From Solobacterium sp. (GTDB lineage Bacteria > Bacillota_I > Bacilli_A > Erysipelotrichales > Erysipelotrichaceae): a stretch of 12,376 nucleotides of DNA. Shown here piece after piece: positions 7,544 through 12,275 of this stretch (within the stretch, counting starts at the first letter, position 1; each line of letters begins with the position of its first letter). The notes beneath the pieces were generated by a model. It searched no databases, was not told the origin of the DNA, and saw nothing but the letters and a program-made list of their open reading frames with translations. The DNA lies in contig JAEEPV010000001.1 of assembly GCA_016284975.1 (NCBI GenBank), positions 1 to 12,376 of the forward strand, written 5' to 3'. Position numbers and translations under genes: made by a program.

Positions 7544-7620
7544 GATTGTGGAAGTGAATCCGTTATTACGTATAAATGAATGAATTTCGGTTGTGGTGAA
7601 ATGCTCAAGCTTCCACAATC
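7544..7620. repeat. 11-bp perfect inverted repeat
   Basis: GATTGTGGAAG at 7544-7554 is exactly complementary to CTTCCACAATC at 7610-7620. The left arm contains a TGGAAG box that, with a 16-bp spacer and TATAAA (7571-7576), fits the promoter form of the peptide cassettes, but no peptide gene follows. Confidence 0.6.
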
Positions 7621-7641
7621 CATGACTGAAATTTATTTATA

Positions 7642-7669
7642 TTGGTCTGCAGTTTTCCTAAAATAGAAT
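7642..7669 (+). promoter_or_regulatory. Possible promoter of esterase gene
   Basis: TTGGTC (7642-7647), a 16-bp spacer and TAGAAT (7664-7669) lie 60 bp before the ATG at 7729. The -35 match is partial, so confidence is low. The AAGATGA/TCATCTT hairpin lies between it and the gene. Confidence 0.35.
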
Positions 7670-7728
7670 ATGGAAGACGGAAGATGACTATCATCTTATA
7701 AAAAATAGTTTTCAGTAGGGATCAGCGA

Positions 7729-8475
7729 ATGAAAAAAAATGCGTTATTAGCAATTATCAGCGTCGCTATATTGGTTGCAGGTGCAACCCTGTGTTTTCCG
7801 CAGTTACGCCTGTTTTTCAAGTATGGTACTGCTGCGATTATCTACAGACCGCCGGTTATACGGGAAAACGTGACACACATTGCATGTATCGGCGACAGTA
7901 TCACCTATGGAGCCGGGGTGGCAGATGAAACTGGTACGAGGATCGATGAATACTCCTGGCCGTACATTCTCGAAGAGAAGTTTGGAGAACAGGTTCAGAT
8001 TCTTAACTACGGAGTTTGCGGACGTGCATTGATCCGCGAAAGCGGAGTGGCGTATTCGGATACGGATTTCTACCGGCTTTCCCAGGAAAGCGGAGCGGAA
8101 GGGTATCTGATCATGCTTGGGACCAATGACAGTAAAGCTGAATACTGGGATGCGGATACCTACCGTACGGAACTGAAGGAATTTGTTCAGTCTTATATAG
8201 ATCTCCCCCAGCAGCCGCATGTCGTTCTGATCACTCCTCCCTGCGCATTTGCGAAAGAAGGCAGTAATACCGTGGCTTACGATATACGTAATGACGTCAT
8301 CGAAGGGGAAATTGTTCCGATTGTTAAAGAAACCGCAGACCAGCTCGGAATTCAGTGCTTTGATCTCTATGCGGAAACACAGTCGCATCCCGAATGGTTC
8401 GCGGATGGTGTTCATCCGAACGCGGATGGGAACCGTGCTATTGCGGATTTCATTCACCGCAGTATTATGGGATGA
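7729..8475 (+). CDS. Membrane-anchored SGNH/GDSL-type hydrolase
   Basis: A 248-residue esterase-like protein. Residues 5-25 are an uncleaved-looking signal anchor, placing the catalytic domain outside the membrane. SGNH blocks are in order: CIGDSITYG (Ser57 nucleophile), NYGVCG (Gly98), GTNDS (Asn133) and DGVHPN (Asp226, His229). All catalytic and oxyanion positions are present, so it should be active. Known relatives remove acetyl or acyl groups from carbohydrates, cell-wall polymers or lipids; the substrate cannot be read from sequence. The ATG at 7729 is preceded by a modest GTAGGG ribosome site. It is a single gene between two terminators, so its link with the neighbouring peptide genes is only positional. 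Confidence 0.88.
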   Translation: MKKNALLAIISVAILVAGATLCFPQLRLFFKYGTAAIIYRPPVIRENVTHIACIGDSITYGAGVADETGTRIDEYSWPYILEEKFGEQVQILNYGVCGRALIRESGVAYSDTDFYRLSQESGAEGYLIMLGTNDSKAEYWDADTYRTELKEFVQSYIDLPQQPHVVLITPPCAFAKEGSNTVAYDIRNDVIEGEIVPIVKETADQLGIQCFDLYAETQSHPEWFADGVHPNADGNRAIADFIHRSIMG

Positions 8476-8543
8476 CCATAATCTGACGTCACAATATCAA
8501 AGCACAATCTGCGAAGCATAATCGAACAAAAAAACGAATTCAT

Positions 8544-8571
8544 CTCCGGCTGATAGAAGTCGGAGTTTTCT
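8544..8571 (+). terminator. Intrinsic terminator after esterase gene
   Basis: An 8-bp stem with one wobble (8544-8551 with 8558-8565, loop GATAGA) runs into TTTTCTT, about 70 bp after the esterase stop. Confidence 0.8.
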
Positions 8572-8604
8572 TCACCAGGGTTGATAAAACCGATTAATAA
8601 GAAA

Positions 8605-8629
8605 ACAAGAAAAGGGCTGTTGAGCCCTT
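8605..8629 (-). terminator. Intrinsic terminator of minus-strand peptide gene
   Basis: A perfect 7-bp stem (8612-8618 with 8623-8629, loop GTTG). Read on the minus strand it is followed by TTTTCTTGTTTTC, and it lies 35 bp past the stop of the gene 8664-8897. Confidence 0.75.
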
Positions 8630-8663
8630 CCTGTGATTTACTGCGAATTCGTTTGGCTGTAAC

Positions 8664-8897
8664 TCATTCTTCTTCGTTGTTTTCCAATGGACTGAAAACT
8701 GTACCATTTTCTTCTGGGGCGTTTTTTCCGCCTCCAGATACAAAGGAAAGCTCCTCACCAGACAGAATGCTGACGGCTGATTCGTTTGTTTCTGGTTTTT
8801 CCAGAGGCTTGCCAAACAATTGGAAAAACAGAATACTCATATAGTTACTCTCTCTTGAGAAATCTGCTCTTTTTAATAATTCGTAAATATCCAGCAT
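8664..8897 (-). CDS. Double-glycine leader peptide with acidic tail
   Basis: A 77-residue product on the opposite strand to all other island peptides. Residues 1-57 resemble a long leader with a hydrophobic stretch (MSILFFQLFG, 20-29) and a canonical end LSGEELSFVSGGG (45-57). Only about 20 residues remain as a core; they are strongly acidic (ending LENNEEE) and contain no Cys, so this is not a zinc-ribbon member. It could be a peptide pheromone or a RiPP substrate with Thr/Ser/Asn targets; neither is shown. ATG at 8897 is chosen, with GGTG and GGAGAG upstream. A GTG at 8909 would add four residues but sits too close to the GGAGAG. Confidence 0.6.
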   Translation of the reverse strand: MLDIYELLKRADFSRESNYMSILFFQLFGKPLEKPETNESAVSILSGEELSFVSGGGKNAPEENGTVFSPLENNEEE

Positions 8898-8972
8898 ATG
8901 TTTCACCACTCTCCGATTAAATATACGAAGAAACAGAAAAAAATCGGTGATTCAGGAAGAAAAAATAAATCG

Positions 8973-8986
8973 TTAGCTTATGCTAA
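8973..8986. repeat. Short inverted repeat TTAGC/GCTAA
   Basis: A 5-bp inverted repeat with TTAT between the arms lies in the divergent region between the minus-strand peptide gene and promoter A. It could be an operator, but it is too short to be sure. Confidence 0.3.
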
Positions 8987-9044
8987 TGGTTTCAGCAGAT
9001 GGTATGGAATCTTTTTTTTTCAAATTGCGGAATTCTTGCAGCCG

Positions 9045-9072
9045 TGGATATACGAATCCTGTTCCGTATAAT
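9045..9072 (+). promoter_or_regulatory. Cassette promoter A
   Basis: TGGATA (9045-9050), a 16-bp spacer and TATAAT (9067-9072) precede the gene at 9147. The -35 side overlaps an inverted repeat GGATATACGAATCC (9046-9059), whose counterpart occurs at the same spacing before 10260 and 10755. The transcript would start near 9079. Confidence 0.6.
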
Positions 9073-9146
9073 TTAATGTAAGGAGTTTTGGCGGCGGGTA
9101 TATGGGCTTCTTGGCCTTACTACAGCCAGCGCCAGAAGGAGGAGAA

Positions 9147-9617
9147 ATGAACGACAGAATGAAGAAGATTGGTAATGAAGCACTTGAAAAAGTGGATGGC
9201 GGAGCAGCGGCTGCTTTTGCTGAATTGAGAGATGAATTTAAGAAAATGATTCCGGCTGATGTACAGGAAAAAGCCAATGCAGCGGTAGGTGATGAAGCAG
9301 TCCGCAGGGTTCTCGCCGAAAACGGAGTTGATGTCGAACAGATCGAGAAGAAAATCGCGCGTACGGGGTTTGATCCGGCCAGGATCAACTTGCAGGAACT
9401 GCCTGACGAAGCGCTTGATAAGATTGCCGGAGGTTTTGAAACAGGGGGAGTTGAAATCAAGTGCCCTTGCGGAACCTACGATCGTTCCTGTTTCTCTTAT
9501 CAGATCATAGACACATTAATGAGTACGGATATTGTTGATTCTGTTTATCGCTGCAATAACTGCGGCATGTATATCACCAAGCTAAAAGACGGTCGGGTAC
9601 AGTATTATAAAGATTGA
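9147..9617 (+). CDS. Nif11-like/zinc-ribbon peptide with two GG sites
   Basis: A 156-residue product. Residues 1-19 already look like a miniature leader: EALEKVDGG (11-19). A Nif11-like helical region with LAENGVD (56-62) follows, ending in a second site LPDEALDKIAGG (85-96). The ~60-residue core shows CPCG (Cys106, 108), Cys115, FSYQ, then YRCNNCG (Cys136, 139): a zinc-ribbon-like set. It is clearly paralogous to the gene at 10755 and, less closely, to 5944 and 4982. An AAGGAGG ribosome site just upstream selects ATG 9147; the frame is open back to 9102 but this overlaps the leader RNA. The leader predicts interaction with RiPP enzymes or a C39 exporter, none of which are in view. Confidence 0.8.
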   Translation: MNDRMKKIGNEALEKVDGGAAAAFAELRDEFKKMIPADVQEKANAAVGDEAVRRVLAENGVDVEQIEKKIARTGFDPARINLQELPDEALDKIAGGFETGGVEIKCPCGTYDRSCFSYQIIDTLMSTDIVDSVYRCNNCGMYITKLKDGRVQYYKD

Positions 9618-9754
9618 CAGAGAATCGACAGAATTGTATCAGCCATACGAAATATGTAATGAAGATCGCTTTATCTGGATGATAGAATAGACACAGGAAT
9701 AAATTACAAGTAATAATCTGAATTGGATTAGTAATAAAAAAGGAGAGAAAGAAA

Positions 9755-10039
9755 ATGTCACGTCAATTAAATGAAGAAGAACTGAATGAGGTCAATGGTG
9801 GATTGACATCAGCCGAGGCAATGGTATCAAACAAAGCATCCGTAGTGAACGCAGCATTAACAGAGAACGGACTGGCATCGGTGAACGAGGTATTAGCATC
9901 GGACAAGGCATCCGTAGTGAAAAAAGCATTAGCTTCAAACAAGGAATCAACATTGAATGAAGCGTTAGAATCGAATAAGGCAGCGACTTTAAATGAAATG
10001 CTGACATCAAAAATCATAAAGTCAATTAAGAAGATTTAA
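9755..10039 (+). CDS. GG-leader protein with six 12-residue repeats
   Basis: A 94-residue product. Residues 1-16 are a compact bacteriocin-type leader, MSRQLNEEELNEVNGG, the cleanest double-glycine leader in the window. A six-residue joint is followed by six contiguous 12-residue units (23-34, 35-46, 47-58, 59-70, 71-82, 83-94) with consensus about L-A-S-N-K-A-S-V/T-V/L-N-E-A; the last is degenerate and Lys/Ile-rich. There is no Cys. At the DNA level these are 36-bp units with many synonymous differences, so the repeat is kept at protein level. The product could be a multi-core RiPP precursor or a regular fibrous/helical secreted peptide; the family is not recognised. An AAAGGAGAG ribosome site ~7-8 bases before the ATG supports the start. 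Confidence 0.75.
   Translation: MSRQLNEEELNEVNGGLTSAEAMVSNKASVVNAALTENGLASVNEVLASDKASVVKKALASNKESTLNEALESNKAATLNEMLTSKIIKSIKKI
9821..10036 (+). repeat. Six tandem 36-bp coding units
   Basis: The units lie exactly end to end and in frame, from residue 23 to the last residue before the stop. Units 1, 3 and 4 are the most alike (ATCCGTAGTGAA in units 1 and 3). The third base varies freely between units, which points to selection on the peptide and not to very recent duplication. Confidence 0.8.
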
Positions 10040-10063
10040 GAGAAGTATCTAGAAAACTCCAGT

Positions 10064-10105
10064 AAAGACCGCGCATCAGTCAGAAGAAGACCGGCGGTCT
10101 TTTCC
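10064..10105 (+). terminator. Intrinsic terminator after repeat-peptide gene
   Basis: A perfect 9-bp stem AAAGACCGC/GCGGTCTTT (10064-10072 with 10094-10102), with a 21-base loop, continues into TTTTCC. The long loop is unusual for a terminator but the arms are exact. Confidence 0.75.
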
Positions 10106-10151
10106 ATTGTGGATGATATAACAAGGTGACCGGCGGAATCGTTGGCATCCA

Positions 10152-10179
10152 TAGATATATGTATCCTGTTCTGTATAAT
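10152..10179 (+). promoter_or_regulatory. Cassette promoter C
   Basis: TAGATA (10152-10157), a 16-bp spacer and TATAAT (10174-10179). From -35 to -10 it is close to promoter A (shared TATCCTGTTC.GTATAAT against AATCCTGTTC.GTATAAT), and like B and E it is followed by a CTGATT stretch. The leader box CTGCAGTCAGTACCAGA is at 10220-10236. Confidence 0.6.
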
Positions 10180-10259
10180 GAAAACAGGGCTGATTACGGA
10201 TGGTATGATTCAAGCCGTTCTGCAGTCAGTACCAGATGGATGGAAAGGAAGGAAAAAGT

Positions 10260-10430
10260 ATGGCGATTTGCAGAGAAGCGAAAGGTAAGCCCTGGTTGGT
10301 GTTGGACGATTATACAGTAAATGTTATAGCAGAGTTTGAAAAAATCTCGGAAGCTGAAAACTATGCTCGCAGCCAGGGCCAAAGCGTCGCATTTATTACA
10401 TGGGCGGAGCGCCAGGAAATAGTAGGCTAA
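10260..10430 (+). CDS. Small protein of unknown function under cassette promoter
   Basis: A 56-residue soluble protein, not recognised. It begins MAICREAKGKPWLVLDD and ends AFITWAERQEIVG, with a probable beta-alpha-beta pattern (strand WLVLDD, helix ISEAENYARSQG, strand SVAFITW). It has no GG site, no CxxC pair and no membrane segment. Yet its promoter and 5' leader are near-identical in layout to those of the zinc-ribbon peptides, so it is probably expressed with them. A GGAAGGA ribosome site ~7 bases before 10260 makes this ATG preferable to the one at 10236, which lies inside the conserved leader box. Possible roles are an immunity, chaperone or regulatory partner; none is shown. Confidence 0.65.
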   Translation: MAICREAKGKPWLVLDDYTVNVIAEFEKISEAENYARSQGQSVAFITWAERQEIVG

Positions 10431-10454
10431 GACTTCATTAAATCTCTTAATCAG

Positions 10455-10486
10455 GATCGCTCTTTAAGGGGGCGGTCTTTTCTTTT
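10455..10486 (+). terminator. Intrinsic terminator after gene 10260
   Basis: An 8-bp stem with two wobble pairs (10455-10462 with 10470-10477) runs into TTTTCTTTT. It has the same GGCGGTCTTTT end as the terminator of the repeat-peptide gene. Confidence 0.8.
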
Positions 10487-10489
10487 GGT

Positions 10490-10514
10490 AAAAAACAGAA
10501 TGCTGACCGGCATA
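10490..10514. repeat. Copy 1 of dispersed post-terminator element
   Basis: About 21 of 26 aligned positions match 11314-11339 (core CAGAATGC...CCGG.ATA). Both copies lie shortly after a cassette terminator, and both have flanking bases able to form a small hairpin. Confidence 0.45.
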
Positions 10515-10570
10515 TGAGCATTTCTGAGGGATGATAGTCATGGAAAATATGGTAAAAAATACAATAATTG

Positions 10571-10620
10571 ATCCTTCAGTCGTGAGATGATTTTCTCCAT
10601 AGTGAGGGGATTGTTTTTTT
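10571..10620 (+). terminator. Orphan terminator-like hairpin
   Basis: ATCCTTCA (10571-10578) pairs with TGAGGGGAT (10603-10611) with one bulged G, and TTGTTTTTTT follows. No supported gene ends here; the preceding terminator is ~90 bp upstream. Confidence 0.5.
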
Positions 10621-10649
10621 GGGAGGAAGGACAGCGAAGAATACCAGCG

Positions 10650-10677
10650 TGGATACATGCATCGCGTTGCGTATAAT
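10650..10677 (+). promoter_or_regulatory. Cassette promoter B
   Basis: TGGATA (10650-10655), a 16-bp spacer containing ATGCAT, and TATAAT (10672-10677). It aligns without gaps with promoters A and C, and the stretch CTGATTGTGGA downstream matches promoter E. The leader also has GACTT/AAGTC arms around the AGTCAGTGCC box before the gene at 10755. Confidence 0.6.
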
Positions 10678-10754
10678 AATACGAAAGAGTTCTGATTGTG
10701 GATGAACGGACTTCCTGTCCTTCCCAAGTCAGTGCCGGATGGAGAAAAAACAAC

Positions 10755-11228
10755 ATGGCAGAAATGAAGAAAATTGATGGCGAAGCGCTTGAAAAAGTAG
10801 ACGGCGGTATGGCTGCGGCTTATCGCAGAATGCATCAGGATGTTGATGCGATGATTCCTCCTGAAGTGAAAGCAAAACTCGAAACAGCGAAAAGCGATGT
10901 GGAAGTCTGCAGAATTCTCGCGGAAAACGGAATCGATGTCGAAAAAGTTGAACAGAAGATTAAGGATGCGGGGTTTGACCTGAATAAGATCTGCCTGCAG
11001 GAAGTTTCTGACGAAGAGCTCGAAAAGATTGCGGGAGGCTTTGAGCACGATCAGACATTAGTCAGATGCACATGCGGCAACGATAACCGCGATGACTTTT
11101 CATGGCAGTTCGTTGCGTCCAGATTCAGTACGTATCCGCGTCCCCGCGATATCTTTCGCTGTATGAAATGTAACACTTATGTTTATGTGTACAGCGACAT
11201 CGTCTGTTACCGTGATGAACTAGACTGA
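10755..11228 (+). CDS. Nif11-like/zinc-ribbon peptide with two GG sites
   Basis: A 157-residue paralogue of the product at 9147. The N-terminal mini-leader DGEALEKVDGG ends at residues 17-18. The Nif11-like region with LAENGID (55-61) ends in VSDEELEKIAGG (84-95). The 62-residue core holds CTCG (Cys105, 107), DFSWQF, FRCMKC (Cys136, 139) and a final Cys151. The conserved spacing (CxC, about 29 residues, CxxC) fits a four-Cys zinc site. The ATG at 10755 follows GGAG by 10 bases; the frame is open upstream to 10698 but that part is leader RNA. With its own promoter (10650) and terminator (11256) it is a self-contained cassette. Confidence 0.82.
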   Translation: MAEMKKIDGEALEKVDGGMAAAYRRMHQDVDAMIPPEVKAKLETAKSDVEVCRILAENGIDVEKVEQKIKDAGFDLNKICLQEVSDEELEKIAGGFEHDQTLVRCTCGNDNRDDFSWQFVASRFSTYPRPRDIFRCMKCNTYVYVYSDIVCYRDELD

Positions 11229-11255
11229 ATAACACAGGCCAATGTGGTGTAAATG

Positions 11256-11288
11256 AAGACTGCTCTTAACGGGTGGTCTTTTCGTTTA
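11256..11288 (+). terminator. Intrinsic terminator after gene 10755
   Basis: A 10-bp stem with three wobble pairs (11256-11265 with 11271-11280, loop TTAAC) runs into TTCGTTT. The 3' arm GGTGGTCTTTT again resembles the other cassette terminators. Confidence 0.75.
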
Positions 11289-11313
11289 GCTGAAAGCACT
11301 TTATCACCACAGC

Positions 11314-11339
11314 AAAAAGCAGAATGCATAGCCGGTATA
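11314..11339. repeat. Copy 2 of dispersed post-terminator element
   Basis: Matches 10490-10514. It is followed by AGCCG/CGGCT arms (11330-11334 and 11344-11348) that could fold. Confidence 0.45.
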
Positions 11340-11346
11340 GGAACGG

Positions 11347-11391
11347 CTGTAAGAAACCATGATGGACAGAGGACCATCTGACGGTTTACAG
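11347..11391. repeat. Nested inverted repeat at promoter
   Basis: Three helices stack: CTGT/ACAG (11347-11350, 11388-11391), AAACC/GGTTT (11354-11358, 11383-11387) and ATGG/CCAT (11362-11365, 11374-11377), with an 8-base loop. The right arms overlap the TTTACA -35 box, so this may be an operator, or the end of a small RNA. Confidence 0.5.
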
Positions 11392-11412
11392 TATGTTTAC
11401 GCCTGATATAAA
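11385..11412 (+). promoter_or_regulatory. Promoter of the membrane-protein pair
   Basis: TTTACA (11385-11390), a 16-bp spacer and TATAAA (11407-11412) make a good sigma-A-type promoter. It implies a 5' leader of about 140 bases before the gene at 11560. Confidence 0.55.
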
Positions 11413-11442
11413 ATATTTAAGGACGCAGAAGCTGTCCCGGAT

Positions 11443-11536
11443 CTGTACTGAAGTACAGTGAATTATTTCAATTATTTAATATTAGTGCAGGCCATGAAGG
11501 CATGCGGAATCTCTGAAGAGGTCGTATGCCTTTTTT
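11443..11536 (+). promoter_or_regulatory. Candidate attenuator / riboswitch-like leader
   Basis: A perfect 6-bp hairpin with TGAA loop (11443-11458) is followed by an AT-rich linker. An intrinsic terminator comes next: 11498-11507 pairs with 11522-11531 (10 bp, three wobbles), then six T to 11536. The AAGGAGGAG ribosome site begins only ~10 bases later. A terminator between promoter and gene is the standard layout of transcription attenuation. It does not match a riboswitch class that I can name. Confidence 0.5.
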
Positions 11537-11559
11537 CATTTGTTTAAGGAGGAGATGTT

Positions 11560-11922
11560 ATGGCATGTTTTATTGTTCCGGCGGCAGAGGCAATCGTTGT
11601 TACAGCGGCCGCAAAAGCTTCCAGGGCAGAACCGAAGGAAGCGGAAGTTAAGATTCCGATGAAGGTCAAACTGAAGTGGCTCAGTGCACTTCTCTGGGGT
11701 GGTGCTGTTCTGCTCGCGTTTGAACATGTGTGGCACGGTGAGGTTGTTCCCTGGTTCCCGTTCCTGACGGCGATGAATGATCCGGCTGATGCGGCAGAGA
11801 TGTTCCATGAGATGTCGACGGTCGGTGTGACAATGGCAGTGCTTGTGACTGCTGTCTGGGCTGTTATGTGTGTTGCGGCAGACGCAATTATGAAGCGTAA
11901 GCCGGCAAAGAACGCTGCTTAA
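11560..11922 (+). CDS. Small membrane protein, function unknown
   Basis: A 120-residue protein starting MACFIVPAAEAIVVTAA (a hydrophobic or amphipathic N-terminal helix). A charged linker, a transmembrane helix about 38-57 (WLSALLWGGAVLLAFEHVWH), a loop with HGEVVPWFPFL, and a second helix about 89-109 follow; the tail is basic. I do not recognise a named family. The strong AAGGAGGAG site sets the start. The next gene begins 20 bp after the stop, so the two are a probable operon and perhaps a two-component membrane complex. Histidines 55 and 58 beside the membrane could bind a metal or heme, but this is a guess from sequence only. Confidence 0.72.
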   Translation: MACFIVPAAEAIVVTAAAKASRAEPKEAEVKIPMKVKLKWLSALLWGGAVLLAFEHVWHGEVVPWFPFLTAMNDPADAAEMFHEMSTVGVTMAVLVTAVWAVMCVAADAIMKRKPAKNAA

Positions 11923-11942
11923 TCTATAAAGAGGAAGAATCG

Positions 11943-12251
11943 ATGACTCTGTTAATCACAGTATTTGCGGCAATCATTGCGACCGTTTTGTGGTATAACC
12001 GGAAAAATGATGACATGCGGCTGGGCATCCTGTGCTTCATGTACTGGGGTGCGTCCATCATGTGGCTGGTTGATGCAATCTTCGAGTATGCAGAACGGAA
12101 AGAAGCGTATTTTACACCGGCGCCGGCAGATATGCTGAATGATGCGTTTCTTGGGCTTTCCGTTGTGGCACTCGGACTTGTCATCTGGCTGGTTCGTCTT
12201 CTGATCACAGATCCCAAGGGCTCTGTCCGGGCTGCGCTGAAGCGTTCCTGA
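11943..12251 (+). CDS. Small membrane protein, partner of the upstream gene
   Basis: A 102-residue protein with three predicted membrane helices: residues 1-18, about 27-46 (LGILCFMYWGASIMWLVDAI) and about 70-90 (LGLSVVALGLVIWLVRLLI), and a basic end. A GAGGAA site ~9 bases before the ATG supports the start. It is not recognised; it probably works with the product of 11560, which is also a small helical membrane protein. It is followed by a strong terminator. Confidence 0.7.
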   Translation: MTLLITVFAAIIATVLWYNRKNDDMRLGILCFMYWGASIMWLVDAIFEYAERKEAYFTPAPADMLNDAFLGLSVVALGLVIWLVRLLITDPKGSVRAALKRS

Positions 12252-12275
12252 GATTCTCTGAATCCGGAGTAAACG

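Larger units (their letters stand above)
7420..7728. other. Intergenic region with long inverted repeat
   Basis: After the terminator there is no supportable gene. The region contains a perfect 11-bp inverted repeat (7544-7554 and 7610-7620, 55 bp apart), a relic-like cassette promoter inside it (7549-7576), a possible promoter at 7642-7669 for the esterase gene, and a small hairpin (AAGATGA/TCATCTT, 7681-7697) in its presumed 5' leader. Confidence 0.5.
10431..10754. other. Intergenic region with two terminators and promoter B
   Basis: It contains the terminator of gene 10260, a ~25-bp element (10490-10514) that recurs after the next cassette (11314-11339), a second terminator-like hairpin (10571-10620) without a clear gene, promoter B, and the leader of the gene at 10755. 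No coding region is convincing. Confidence 0.5.
11229..11559. other. Structured intergenic region upstream of membrane operon
   Basis: There is no gene. In order it holds the cassette terminator, a second copy of the dispersed element (11314-11339), a nested inverted repeat (11347-11391), a good promoter (11385-11412), a perfect small hairpin (11443-11458), a strong terminator (11498-11536) and the ribosome site of the next gene. Confidence 0.6.

Noticed and set aside
8898..8925. A TATATT -10-like box (minus strand, 8920-8925) for the minus-strand peptide gene.
   Set aside because: There is no -35 match at a sensible distance, and the ribosome site would fall at the transcript start.
9614..9642. 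Perfect TTGACA (9614-9619) with TATCAG 17 bp later as promoter for the repeat-peptide gene.
   Set aside because: The -35 is perfect but overlaps the end of the previous gene, and the -10 is poor; kept only as a possibility.
9821..10036. The 36-bp tandem units considered as a CRISPR array or DNA-level satellite.
   Set aside because: Units are contiguous without spacers, in frame, and differ mainly at silent or conservative positions, so it is a coding repeat.
10540..10590. A 16-codon reading frame MENMVKNTIIDPSVVR with GAGGG upstream.
   Set aside because: Very short, overlaps the orphan terminator stem, has no leader motif and no similarity to the island peptides.
4160..11300. Insertion sequence or phage origin of the island.
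   Set aside because: No transposase, integrase, tRNA or flanking target-site duplication can be seen within the window.
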